From Chrysomallon squamiferum (Eukaryota; Mollusca; Gastropoda; Neomphalida; Peltospiridae): a stretch of DNA of 64,000 bases. The DNA is taken from assembly GCA_012295275.1 (NCBI GenBank), contig CM022679.1, positions 30,123,654 through 30,187,653 on the forward strand. The letters run 5' to 3'. The notes below the pieces were generated by a model. The model searched no databases. It was not told the origin of the DNA and saw only the letters and a program-made list of their open reading frames with translations. This document shows, piece after piece, positions 13,501 to 25,598 of this stretch (the first letter of the stretch is position 1; each line of letters begins with the position of its first letter). The position numbers and the translations under genes are program-made.

Positions 13501-16092
13501 GGTGATTGGAACCTGAACTGCTTATTTTTAATGTAGAAGAACAGAAAGGAGAAACCAGTTTAAAATCCAGACCTTTTCAGTTTAGAAGCAGTCAAAAAGC
13601 AAATATCTCAAAGTCAAAGACTCAATTTTCAAAATTAAAAATACAGAAAAGCATCATAAAATAATGTTAATAAAAATGGCAAAGCATTAAAATTATTAAT
13701 TTCAAAGAGTTTAAAATGTGTTTTTTTTAAAAATTCAAATGTTTTTTTTTCTTTCTTTTTTCTTTTTGGCATTTTTTTTTTTTTTTTTTTTTTTTTTATA
13801 TATATATAGAAATAAACAAAACTAAACAATTCTCTAATAAAATATAATTCAAATAATAAAAATAAAATAATAAATAAGCAAACAAGCAAACAAAGCCAGG
13901 TATCTTGTACACGGGAGAAAGACAGACTGGTTTTTCTCGATGTCACTGACAAGACCTACTTTCATAGCTCGTTTTAACTCATACGCGTCATACTCCTCTG
14001 GTTTCATCATTAACGCAATGGCCGTCTCCTCAAAGTTCCCCGACAGTTCGCTCTTCAGGTCTTTGACTAAGTCCTGAAAGAAAAACAGTGCAAGACAAAT
14101 CAAACTGGGACCTACTCTCATGGCTCTCTTTAGTTCATAGGCGTCGTATTCTTCGGGCTTCATCAACAGGGCGATTAAAACATTCTCAAAGTGGGCCGAC
14201 AGTTCACTCTTTAAGTCGTTCATAAGATCCTGAAACAGCACAAAAAAAAATAGTCTCTGTGAATGGGTGTGGACTGATGTGGGAGTGGGGGGTGAATGGA
14301 TGGAGGGATGTGGGAGTGGGGGGTGAATGAATGGAGGGATGTGGGAGTGGGGGGTGAATGGATGGATGAATGTGGAAGTGGGGGTGAATGGATAGAGGAG
14401 TGGGGGAATGGATGTATGTAGGATTGGGGTGAATTGATGGATGGATGTGGGATTGGGGTGACTGAATGGATGGATGTAGGATTCGGGGGAATGGATTGAT
14501 GGACGTGGGAATGGGGTGAATGGATTGATGGACGTGGGAATGGGGTGAATGGATGGACGGATGTGGGAATGAGGTGAATGGGTGGACAGATGTGGGAGTG
14601 GGGTGAATGGATTGATGGATGTGGGAATGGGGTGAATGGATGGATGGATGGAAGTAGGGATAGACGGACAGGTAGATGAGTTGATGTATGGATGAACAAC
14701 CAGTGGACAGATTGATAGACTGATGAATGGATAAGTGAATGGTCTGATGGCTGGATGTATGGATGGAATAACAGATGAAAAGATGAAATATTTTATTTTG
14801 AAAATCTCAAAACATTACAAGTATATATTATTTATGTTCTGTCAATATATATTTTGTTATTATTAATGTGAATTTGTCATGTTTATATTTTAAATTTCTT
14901 ATTAACATGTGAAAATGTTATCTGAATACATTAAAATTATTAAAATAATAATAATACTCACCCTTAATTATTTCCAAAATTATCCTTGTTTTTCTGTCAT
15001 AAATTATATAACATGACAATATTTGTTTCAACATAACAATTAAGATTTTTTTAAATATTCATCAAAACAAATATTAGTGTTTAAAACAAATAATGATTAC
15101 ATAAAATAAAAATTTATAAATTTCAGTGAAACTTTATTAAAAATGTGATGTGAATGCTTTTTAAACAAAATATTAAGGATTAATGTACAAACATGCTAAG
15201 TGCACTTTTTGGTGTTTTGGATTTCTCAAAACTGAGGTATCATTAATGTTTTTTAAAACTGTACAGAAGTTATGTCTGAATTACAAAATCATTACTGTTT
15301 CAAATAAAACCTTTATTATCACCTGACTATGAAAAGTGCATTTAGTACATTTCAACATTAAACCCTTGTTAATTCTGTGACAAACGTGAACGCACCCGAC
15401 CAAAGCACGTCTTGTACATCAGTTTAATCTGCATTCTCTGCTCGTTACTGCGGTAACCAAGAATGTCTATTATAGCCTTTTCATCTGTGCCTGATTCAAA
15501 CATGCAAAATAATAATGAACTTAGTTACATTGTTTAGACATTGATTAACAGTTCAATACTTAAGAAAAACATCTGTACTGGTTCAAACATGTTTACCCTT
15601 CAGACCTAAAGCCCCAACATACACACATACCCCATACCCTGACTACCCCAGGTAAAATGGCTGTATTTTACAATATCCATTTTCTGTTTCAAAAAATGAA
15701 TATCTAATGAACATGGCATTGTTAATAAAAATATTATTAGTATAAACATATTTGTGTTTGGGTTTAAATTTTAAATGGTAGGGTTAAAAGGTTTAACATG
15801 TTTCTACCACTTTATTAGTTTTTCGTGCTGATGTGGGATAATTACATATTGCTGTGATGTCAAAAAAATGTGCAAAATGTATAAAATTTTCAGCTAAAAT
15901 TTAAATAAATTTAACATTATTAGCGTCAAGTGAAATAAAAAATAAATAAAATAAAATATAAACATTTCTTTTTAATATTAATTTATAAATATAAAAGAGA
16001 TAAAATATGTTTATAAAATATGTGCAAAAATATATTTACAAACTGACAACTCCGAGTTAGTATTTTCTAAACAAAATATATGTAATCTACAT

Positions 16093-16133
<41 letters not shown>

Positions 16134-19100
16134 GAATGTAGAAATCAAAAAAAAAGAAAGTAGGGAAATGCATTTTTATTAACTTAGTTTTCAATATTTA
16201 TTCATTTTCAGATTCAAGAGAAACTTTTTTTAATATCATATCTTGTTATTTTAATTTTATTAAGTGGCTTTGTTTCATTGTTTTATATATATATATAACA
16301 CTACTATTACAATTACTAGTAAACTCTGTCTCTCACATATTTTCTTCAGTTATTACTTATTTAACAGAAACTTACCAAGTCCCTTCATAGCTTTCCTCAG
16401 AATCTGGGCATCGTGTTCAGCATTGAAATTAGCTGCTGGCTTCAGGGTGCCTTGTTCCTGTAGTGTGTAGAAATATTTTTTTATTTTTTAAATCAGTAAA
16501 ACATACCAAGAGGTTTTGTAGGGGGGGTTGTGTTTTTTTACCCATTCAGTAGGTATATGTCATATGACATAAAGTCATATATATATATAAAACAGTTATA
16601 TATAACATGACAAATATTGTGTGAGATATGACAAGTAAGTTATATATACAAGTTATTAGCCCAAGCAGTTAAATGATCTGGTAACAGGTAATATTACAAT
16701 TAATGTATCAAATATATAGATACTAAAGATTTAACAAATAAAATTTTTAGTTACAAAAAGGTAACTGGCATTTTCCCGATACATATTAAGAAAAGGTAAA
16801 CACAGATCAAATATATATATACAAGTTGATATGTAATAAAATGGGACAATAAGTTCGACTGGGAAATCAGGGAATGAATATCTGTCTTTAAATTAAGCTC
16901 CTTCCAGTTTAACACTCACAGTTAAAAAAAAACACAACAATTTACCTGAATCTTGTATCCAGTAGCAGCCGTGCCCCCCCCAGCAGGCTGGGATGTGTAT
17001 CCAGTTCCGTACCCACTGGGTGGGGCAGAACCCTGGGGCTGGTAGGCAGCAGGCGCCCCATATCCTGGGTTCATCTGTTGCTGTTGTCCGTAGCCTTGTT
17101 GTTGTGGTGGCTGCTGCTGCTGCCCATATCCAGTCTGCGGTGGTTGTTGTCCATACCCTTGTGGCTGACCATACCCACCTGCAGCTGGCTGGCCGTAAGC
17201 ACCTCCTGGCTGTTGTCCATAACCTTGAGGAGGCTGTGCAGGGTAGCCTGGCGCACTGCCGTAACCAGGCTGAAACAACACACACATCAGTGTAAAAACT
17301 ACATCACAGACACATTTAATATTTCAGTGAAGTAATAAACTAGTTATTAATTAACATCACAGACTAACATTTATTAATTAACGTTTTCAGTGAAGTATTT
17401 AATAATAAGTACTAAAATAGTTATTAATTAACATTTTCACACACATCAGTGTTAAAAATACATCGCAAACGTATTTAATATTTCAGTAAACTACTAAAAT
17501 AGTTATTAATTAATGTTTTCACACACATCAGTGTTAAAAATACATCACAGACACATTTAATATTTCAGTGAAGTAGTAAACTACTAACATAGTTATTAAT
17601 TAATGTATCACGCACATCAGTGTAAAAACTACATCACAGACACATTTAATATTTCAGTGAAGTAGTAAACTACTAACATAGTTATTAATTAATGTATCAC
17701 GCACAATGGCATGAAACCTCAGAATCACTGGCAGGTTTATTATTTCAGTGAAGTTTAAAACAAGACAGTGTGAAACAGTTGTTAGTTAAAGTTTCATACA
17801 TATCATTAGTGTGAAAATATGCTGTAACAAACACGTTTAACATTTCAGTGAAGCAAGCTGGGCTTAAGTAATTATTAAAACATAGATTAGTGTAAAACAG
17901 ACAGCATCACAAACACATTTACTGTTTCAATGAAATGTTGAAAAAACAGGACTGAAAGCATTATTAACAAACAGGATAAAGTATCACAAACATGCTTACT
18001 GTTTTAATGAAAATGAAATCAGTACCTGAGTCTGGTATGTTGGTTGTCCAGCTCCTGGTGCATTTGGCATGGCAACAGAAGGTCCTCCATATCCCTGTGG
18101 CATACCGCCTGGTTGACCCTAAAATACATTATGTAGCTAGAGAGTCAGACAGTGATACAGACTGAAAGAGTTACACTAATGGATAATTAATTATATATAC
18201 ACACACCTACACACTCTTGTACACACACACACACACACACATATATATACACACACACACACACACACATACACAGTATTTAATTCAAACCATTTTTTAT
18301 GCACATAATTATTTACTAATTCTTTTTTTTATATTTTACAAATATGTGAATCATCAAAAATTATATTCAGAATAATAAATGATTATTGATTTTTTTTTTT
18401 TTAAATTTATTTGTTTGTTATTATTCTTTTATTTTATTTTCATTTTTTATGGCATGTGAACAGTTGTTTTTCTCGTTATTAACTGAAAATGCACAACTAA
18501 AAAAAATTGTTTGTTTTTAAAATCATTGTTGTCTTCATAATGTCAACATGCTGTACAGAATAACCTACCCCACCAAATCCCATCTGCCCTGGCCCGCCTG
18601 GTTGTGAGGGGTAACCTGGCATCCCCCCTGGAGCTGATCCATAAGCAGCTGCTTGAGCAGACTCAAAGGTTGGCATGGCAACCTGAAACAGCATTACATA
18701 TAACAAAAACGTCAGAACTATTTCAATAAAATAATGGTTTGTAATATATAATGTTAATCAATGAAACAGATAAATTGTATTTCTTTTCTAATTTGTTTGT
18801 AAAATCAGTGGTATGTATTATCCATCAACTGGAAGTGTTTATGGTAGCAATTTTTTTTAAACCTGTTTGTTGTCCCACATTATCATTATACAGATGTCAA
18901 GCGTATAGTATTTTAAAAACCTTTATTATTAGATGCAGCAAGTAACATTCAATTTCTTATTTTTGACTCTGTAATCAGCACAAAATACTTGTTTTTATAC
19001 AGATACAAGTATACTCACATATTATTATTATTATCATCATCATCATCATCATCTAACAACAGTTTTTTTTTAATTTATTTAACTTTTTTCTATCACGAGT

Positions 19101-19399
19101 TTTCATTAAAAATACATAGATTTATTTTGGGACTACACATTTGTTTTTTAATTTGCTCAGTTGTGCTGGGGGGGTAGTTTTGTTTTTGATTTTTTCTCCA
19201 ACATTAATCAGGTTTTAAAATAGTAATTACTGGATCTCACCTGAGCACCAGAGCCAGGTCCTCCACCAGGATATCCTGGTCCTGGTCCTGCCCCTGGATA
19301 TCCACCTGGCTGGGGTGGATATCCAGGCTGTCCACTTTGTGGAGGATAGGCTCCCCCAGCTGGGGGATAACCCCCTCCTGCACCATATGGGTAACTCAT
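8721..19399 (-). CDS. ANXA7/11-like: annexin with Gly/Pro/Tyr-rich N-terminus (A7/A11 type)
   Basis: Annexins bind acidic phospholipid in a calcium-dependent way; A7/A11-type members add a low-complexity head. Coding exons in order: 19241-19399, 18569-18682, 18026-18118, 16946-17269, 16376-16457, 15396-15490, one of 14116-14229 or 13960-14073, 12110-12200, 11827-11906, 11129-11185, 10625-10814, 9958-10016, 9289-9403, 8721-8780. Phases agree throughout except in exon 9289-9403. Residues 1-230 are [11 protein letters not shown]-rich; four annexin repeats follow, with GLGTDE in repeats 1 and 2, RWGTDE in 3 and GMGTD in 4. The protein ends [19 protein letters not shown]. The expected length is about 546 residues. 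The start [10 protein letters not shown] lies just inside an exon whose acceptor is 8 bp upstream of the ATG. Orthology to A7 versus A11 cannot be settled here. Confidence 0.93.
9289..9403 (-). other. frame-broken annexin repeat 4 exon
   Basis: Both splice sites and flanking phases (0 and 0) are intact, but the exon is 115 bp, not a multiple of three. The first half reads [12 protein letters not shown] in the incoming frame. The second half reads [20 protein letters not shown] in a different frame, a textbook annexin repeat 4. Compared with the usual spacing about 8 bp are missing, in the stretch that normally carries D-R-T-L-I-R-V-I-x-S-R. Read as given, the last exon meets a stop early and the final helix is lost. 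Confidence 0.85.
12207..12475. repeat. imperfect AAT-rich trinucleotide tract
   Basis: Mixed AAT, AAC and AGT triplets directly adjoin the acceptor of the annexin exon at 12110-12200. Confidence 0.8.
13960..14073 (-). other. annexin alternative exon B
   Basis: The second 114-bp copy, phase 0 on both sides, encodes [20 protein letters not shown] and continues to KRAMK. It covers the same part of the annexin fold as exon A with about a dozen substitutions. The 42-bp gap (14074-14115) carries a donor and an acceptor but is shorter than introns normally spliced in animals. That would prevent joining A to B. The gap is also open in frame, so retention would still translate. Confidence 0.9.
14116..14229 (-). 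other. annexin alternative exon A
   Basis: A 114-bp exon, phase 0 on both sides, encodes [20 protein letters not shown] and continues to KRAMR. It supplies the end of annexin repeat 1 and the start of repeat 2. Acceptor CTGTTTCAG and donor GTAGGT are both good. It is the upstream member of a tandem exon duplication and lies only 42 bp from exon B. Confidence 0.9.
14255..14770. repeat. G-rich minisatellite in an annexin intron
   Basis: Tandem degenerate units of roughly 30-40 bp built from GGATGTGGGAGTGGGGTGAAT and GGATGGAT blocks run right up to 26 bp from the exon A acceptor. A 159-codon minus-strand frame rich in His, Pro and Ser is a repeat shadow. Confidence 0.9.
17283..18010. repeat. 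~100-bp tandem repeat in an annexin intron
   Basis: About seven to eight copies of a unit of roughly 100 bp fill this intron. Each has CATCAGTGT, TACATCACAGACACATTTAA, ATTTCAGTGAAG and TAGTTATTAATTAA blocks. The central copies (about 17440-17710) are nearly identical and the right-hand copies decay. The array begins at the splice donor side of the exon at 16946-17269. Confidence 0.85.
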
Positions 19400-19507
19400 G
19401 TTAGCTGTAAATATGAAATATACAATTCAATAAAATTGTGGTGTGCTTGTATACAGATACATGTACACACATATTTATTTATGTTTGTATATATGTATGC
19501 TTGTATT

Positions 19508-19508
<1 letters not shown>

Positions 19509-19543
<35 letters not shown>

Positions 19544-19630
19544 GGGGGTGTATGAGTGTGCGTATGTGTGTATGTATTGTGTATATGTTTGTAGATAGGT
19601 AGGTAGGTATATACGTCTGTGTATATATAA

Positions 19631-19676
<46 letters not shown>
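19509..19676. repeat. two (TG)n tracts
   Basis: TG arrays at about 19509-19541 and 19632-19676 are separated by TG/TA-rich sequence, in the first annexin intron. Confidence 0.9.
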
Positions 19677-19679
<3 letters not shown>

Positions 19680-20336
19680 GGTGTTTCACAGAAAGAAAGG
19701 TGTTTAGCATGAAACATAATCTCAGTACAATTTTCACAGATTATTTCACACTGAAAATTTTAATACATACTATAAAAGGTGACCAGACACACCCGATTCT
19801 TTATCTTATTTTATATTAGTTGTAACATTTTTTTTTTTTTCTTATTTTCGAAAAAAAAAGCAAGAAACAAATATATATATATGCACACTTACAGATACAA
19901 GTCTACAATGACCTAGAGTGTTCTGCCAACAACATTAATATCATTTATATCCTGTAATTACTCATTAAAATTCTGAAATGAGTCAATGTAGTTAATTACT
20001 AAGGATTGCTTAAGACAGAAATAACTTGAATATCTGGCCTACTCTATTATGTAAATTTATAATTTATGTCTGTGCATTGTTGTGTGCTAAATACCTTACA
20101 TAGCTGCGCTATGTTGCTTATATTATAATTCTATTTGACACCTTAAAATATATCATACTGATAGCAATTTAAGATACATTATTTTACTTTCGTAATTTTT
20201 TTTAATTTTCAGAATTCCCGGAAGTTTATCCTTATTTCGGTATATTTTAAGAGGCTTTTCGCTTTTTGGTAGTATTTTACGGAAATATAAATTAAATTGT
20301 CAAGTAAATATATCATTCAACACAATAAATACTTAC

Positions 20337-20440
20337 CAAATAGCGAGAACAAGTAAATTTGAAAAAATAGGGCGAAGCAATGAAACTAGTCAATAAGCAG
20401 GTTGCGAAATGTTTACTGGAGTTATCGTTCTTGATGACCA
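20337..20440 (-). promoter_or_regulatory. annexin non-coding first exon and promoter region
   Basis: A strong donor (TATTTG followed by GTAAGT) ends a probable 5' UTR exon at 20337. The next exon starts at 19404, five bases before the annexin ATG. The sequence just upstream is less AT-rich than its surroundings. The transcription start is not visible, so the right boundary is a guess. Confidence 0.5.
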
Positions 20441-20493
20441 TCAGTAGTGACCGGTAGGGTTTTTAGTTCATTGACGCTAATCTTTTTTTTTAT

Positions 20494-20541
<48 letters not shown>

Positions 20542-20745
20542 AATTCATTTAAAAAAAAAAAAACAATCCAAACAAAACTGATTTTGTTGAAAAATAGGGT
20601 TGCAATAAGGTTACACAAATAAAACGTGCTTAAAATCAGGAAACAAATGTACTAACAATTATGGGCGTAAACATAAATATATTTTTAACTTGTAACGTAA
20701 ACAAAACTAAAACAGGTAGTAACGGACATCTAATTACGCTCACAT

Positions 20746-20819
<74 letters not shown>

Positions 20820-21308
20820 CATTCAAAAACCTTATTTCGCTGGACTTTCTGAATAAAAGAAAACGAAAGTATTGAAAGACCATGATATTATATATACATA
20901 TATACTCATATGTACAAAAATTAAGACTAATTATTATTACTGTTATATTCATTTAGCATTAATATGTACAATGTACAACATTTAATTTTCTTCATCTTTG
21001 TCATTTAGCATCCAGTATTTAATTCAAGAAGATTTTTATGCACAAAATTCTGTATTAATTCGTGAGCTGTTTCTTTTGTTATATATATTTAGGTGACTGG
21101 TTCGTTCATGTAACAGTTTCTATGAATTAATAATAATAACTGAAATTATAAAAGAGTTCAAAATTCAGAAGATTTGGGAATATCTGGAAAAGTTACAAAA
21201 GAATATCAAATTGGCTGTTTTGAAGACCAGAAGATTAATATTGAAACCATATATAAAAAGTCCAGATATCAGTGACAAAGTAGTTACTTAGAAAATTAAT
21301 ACAAAATA

Positions 21309-21357
<49 letters not shown>

Positions 21358-22560
21358 TTATACAAAATAATAATAAAAATAATAATAACAATAATAATAA
21401 TAAAATTAATACAAAATAATAATAATAACAATAATAATAATAATAATAATAGTAAGTAAGCAAGTAAATAAATAAATACAAAATTTATTTTAGCTGCATG
21501 AATTATAGACATTTTAAATGGAGTATAATTGCTTGGTCATCTTGAGTAGGGGAGTTGATGCTGTTCTATTCACAAATTGTTTTTGTGTGTGTGTTAATGT
21601 ATATTAACAGGTTGATACACAAATTCATTATTTGGCATTTCCTTATATTCATAACACTGCCCTTTCAAATTCTCATTGTAGTGTACTACAATGTACATAC
21701 ATATGCAAATACGGACATCAAAACAAAAACTAGATTACTATTAAAATTAATTTATTCTTTTTATTTTTGTCTTCTTTTTTTTTCCCCCGCCTGTAATAAT
21801 AATATTTTATTCATTTCATTATGCTAATATCAACACAGTAGAGTTTTCAATGGTCACAGTTTGCTTGGTGGATGGATGTGTCTTTAGTTGGAGTATTCAT
21901 GTTTATCTTTACTGAATAGAGAGAGTGAAAATGGCTGTTCTTCAATAGTTTGAGCATGTGACTCAGGTATGAATCAGTTCTCTTTAGCAGTATGTTTAAA
22001 ATATTTCAAAATATCGCTAGTGTACCCTGATTGATTCATCATAAGCCGTGGTATGTGTTGTCCTGACAATGGAAGATGCAGTGGACATTACTTTATCATT
22101 AAATGAAAATAGGAATAACACCTTGTAATTTTAATCATTAATATTAAAAATAAACGTGTACTGTAATTAAACATTTGTTTGTGTTCATTTCATTTTTAAT
22201 ATGTTTAAGACTTGAACAAATTTAATAATGCTGTATGTTTACAAGCTGTGAATAAATAGTTTTTCTGTACAGTTTATGGTAAAATTTTTCCATGATCATT
22301 AATTTTGATAATATGTGGCATCATTAACTTTAGGTTAAATTTTGACTATCTATGTCAAGTAGAAAATGTATTTAAAATAAATTTTCTTCGACAAGAAAAG
22401 AAAGATGAAATTTCAATTTCAATTTTAAAGCTAACCAAGGAATTAATTACTGATACATAAATATACAGATTTTAATTAAAGTTGCAAAATTATCATTAAA
22501 ATTTGTTTTAAAATTTTATTCCTATAAAAGAATTACAAATGTACATGTATATTACACAAG

Positions 22561-22640
22561 ACTGGCTGCGCATACATGCAACATCGGCATTGATCCTAGG
22601 GTACCACATGCCAGAATGCACCATCTCATGCATTGAAGAT
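22561..22640 (-). mobile_element. possible Ty3/Gypsy integrase scrap
   Basis: A minus-strand open segment reads SSMHEMVHSGMWYPRINADV followed by ACMRSQSC. The WYP-R-I-x-x-D-V core with a closing RSxQSC resembles the W[WY]P-x-[IM]-x-x-D-[IV]...R-x-C-x-x-C part of the zinc-binding domain of Gypsy-class integrases. The stretch between the His motif and the WYP motif is missing. No LTR, RT or other part is seen, so this is at most a fossil. The resemblance is from memory. Confidence 0.35.
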
Positions 22641-22886
22641 CTTCAAATTATATAATACTGAAGTAATAAATAAAATAAAATAAATTAAAAAAGTGAAAAT
22701 CCCTTGTTGAGAATCTTATTATTAATTCTTAACATTGTGAACCACACTGAAAAATAAATGACAAAGGACAATTACCCAACCATCAGTAAGGTCACCCATA
22801 TTAAAATAACCAGGTTGCTGAAAACTCTAAGGTCGACCCTCTGCATATGTTTTTTAATCTTGATTCTGGTAAATTTTCATACATAA

Positions 22887-22892
22887 TTTATT
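22887..22892 (-). terminator. poly(A) signal of the death-domain gene
   Basis: AATAAA on the minus strand lies about 28 bases past the stop codon at 22920. It is well placed for a compact 3' UTR. Confidence 0.5.
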
Positions 22893-22919
22893 TTCGCGGC
22901 ATTTACAGACCTAAAATGT

Positions 22920-23942
22920 TCACTCTTTCAGTGCTTCAGTGATGTGTTGGGCTAAATTAGCTGACTCAAGCCCCCGGGCTAATACTCCAACAGTTGCTGA
23001 GGCAGCAGATGTTTTCCAGTACTGCAGACATAAAAACACTTTCTCTGTCAAAGTCTTTTTAATATTGTCACGTAGAATTTTGTCACAATAATCTTCGTTC
23101 ACTCCCAGATTTCTTACTGAAATGGAAAATACAATTTCTGTAAAATTAATATCAAATATAGAATAAGATTGGTGGTTTCATATTTTTTTTTTTTTTTTTT
23201 TTTAAATGGATGTGGGTGTTTTAATGTCAGTAATGTGATGGATATAATTTGGAATGTGAAAATTATTTTATTACAAAAACAAAACAGGGTGAAATGTGCT
23301 TGGAATGTAGGAGTGTTATCCTTCCTGAATCTGCAAGTGAAATGCAAATTTAAAAAAAAAGAAAAACAACATTAACAATAACTAATAATAATAATAACAG
23401 TAATAAAAACAGTAGTGATGATGATGATGATAATCTGACAGACTGTTTTTTTTGGGGGGGAGTTCTTCTATTTGTCTGTTTTGGGGATTTTTGACTAACA
23501 TTCTTGCACTTTCAAGTAATATTTATTAAAAATGGCCAACTATAAAATTCACTTACTAAGTTTTCTCCAATCTGTCTGCAGTAACTGAGCCAATTTTCCA
23601 AGTTCTTCATCTGTCACTTTGCGATTTGATACTGAAATGAATTTTTTTTTTAAACTATTGTTTATATCCAGTCATGAATCTCCCTTTTTTTTTTTTTTCT
23701 AAAATCAAGATTAATAAACAACAAAAAAACAAAAATAATAATAATAATAACTCGTGCAAGAGGTTTTTTTTGTTTTTTCTATTTAATTTTCTCATTTTTC
23801 TAGCAATAAATACATTTTTGTTTTGTTCACCATAATAGAGTTTTAGTGTATCAATGATTAGTTTATATATAATATTACATGTAGATACAAACACATAAAC
23901 AGGTTTAACCGAAATACATCATTTTATTGATACACGTAGGTA

Positions 23943-23984
<42 letters not shown>

Positions 23985-24752
23985 AATATGCACATGTGTG
24001 TGAATGTGTATAAATACAGTTTAAATTAACATCTTTTTAGATAACTGTTCTTATTACAGAAAAAAAAGACAACAAAAATCTCAATTTAAAAAAAACATCT
24101 TTCAATTAACACTTTATTTAAGATATATCTGGTTTAAATAATGAAAGCATTACACATACTCAGAATGGATTGGTATGCTGGAGGTGTTGGTCGAGAAGTA
24201 CCGGGCTGCTGTTTCTTAAGATATTTTGGTGCAATATACATTGCTTGACTCCCGTTAAATTGTATGACACCCTCGCTGCCTCCCTTCTGTATGTAATACA
24301 CCTCTCTCTCACGTGTTCTGTTGTTTATGCAGTCGAATACATTGAGTGAAATATCACGATCCAGAATGTAAATATACTGTTTCATTATTGTGACTGAAAA
24401 ATAAAAAGGTAAGTAATTCATTTTTATTGTCAGGTAATATATTCGTGTGTTGTGTGTGTGCATGTGTGCCTGTGTAAATTGTTATGCACAAAATTTTTTT
24501 AGATTTTATTATTATTTGGATTTTGATATTTGAAGTTATTATTATGAAATCTATTCTTTTGTTTCACAATTGTTGCTCAATGCAGTATTGTTTATTATAA
24601 ATTGTTCCTATTGACTATAATGAGGAGAAAAATTTCTTACAAACTCGTTCTCTTTGTGAACATTATCTAAACACATATATTGGACTTCTGCACAAATTTA
24701 CACAAATACCTGTGTACAAAATGGAGATGGTATACTTACCGTTCGACTCCAT
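22920..24752 (-). CDS. RHIM-like plus death-domain adaptor (IMD/RIPK1-tail architecture)
   Basis: Four exons, 24740-24752, 24160-24393, 23557-23631 and 22920-23116, join with consistent phases to give 172 residues. Residues 88-171 form a death domain: EELGKLAQLLQTDWRKLIRN, an LGV turn, the YWKTSAASATVGVLARGLES helix pair and a terminal NLAQHITEAL helix. Residues 44-58 (SEGVIQFNGSQAMYI) align without gaps to the RHIM pattern I-Q-[IVL]-x(5)-M-x-I seen in RIPK1, though the usual Gly after the hydrophobic residue is Asn. No kinase or DED is present. Insect IMD has the same order: a cryptic RHIM, then a death domain, in innate immune signalling through amyloid assembly. A role in immune or death signalling is inferred from that architecture. 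A Pro-rich linker (residues 68-77) separates the two parts. It is divergently placed from MRPL58. Confidence 0.72.
23940..24010. repeat. (TG)n(TA)n microsatellite
   Basis: TG then TA dinucleotide runs lie at about 23942-23985 in intron 2 of the death-domain gene. Confidence 0.85.
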
Positions 24753-25598
24753 GTTGCTCTTATCTTTTTATTTTTTAATCTGAAAAAAAAAAAAAAAAAA
24801 AAAAACTTATAAATAATTATAGTAATTTTAATTAAAAAAAAAAAAAAAAGTATTTGGTATTCAGTTGTTGCTGGTTTAAACGAAAGAGTAAACAACTTTT
24901 GTATCATTAATATTTTTTCAGAATAAATGTTTATGCTAAGATAATAAAATAAAATCACAACTACTGTTGTAAGTGCTAATATTAGAACAAGTAATAGTAG
25001 TAATAATCAGTTTATCATTATTTTGTTACTGTATGTTTTAATTATAACTATAGTCTATAATCTACACTGTAGACTAGAGTACAGTAAATGAGTAATGGTG
25101 TAAGTGTAAGTTGACTAAGCTGATGAAAATCGCCAACATTATAATTAATTAAACTCAATAATAATCATAGTACGTATTAGCAGATGGATTAGCTGTCTGT
25201 CATACATTATAAATACCTTTAATATGATATGATATCAACAATGTACAGTTCTAAAATAATAATTAACTCAAGATACGATCTGTACAAATAACTGTAAGAA
25301 AATATTTTCATGGGGGAAACCCCATATTTTAAGAAGCAAATGATATTTGCCTTTCATTACTAACGTATCAAAATAATTGTACGTACCATAAATGCTTTAG
25401 AGATGTGAAACTAATTGGATTTCTTTTCTCACGATTGAATTCCTGTATATTAAGCTTAACGGAATAATGATTGAGCCATTAAGAACATTATGTTGTTATA
25501 CGTCAATAAATTGTGGATGTTGTATAACTGTTAAACTGTATTTAGATAGTAGTGTCACTTTGTTGAAAATCCAACCTTTCCAAAAGAAGAGTTACAAA
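24753..25598. promoter_or_regulatory. divergent intergenic region, adaptor / MRPL58
   Basis: This 850-bp region separates the minus-strand adaptor start from the plus-strand MRPL58 start and must contain both promoters. It has poly-A blocks on the plus strand (about 24782-24805, 24835-24849) and no recognisable core motif. An in-frame upstream ATG at 25467 precedes the chosen MRPL58 start. Confidence 0.5.

Larger units (their letters stand above)
20441..22919. other. spacer with repeats
   Basis: No gene is recognised. It contains poly-T plus an ATT array (20487-20541), a perfect (GA)n array (20759-20816) and a long AAT array (21303-21480). There is also a small fragment resembling a retrotransposon integrase (22561-22640). 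The adaptor gene's poly(A) signal lies at its right edge. Confidence 0.6.

Noticed and set aside
14220-14699. 159-codon His/Pro/Ser-rich minus-strand frame
   Set aside because: It lies entirely over a G-rich minisatellite and repeats the same words.
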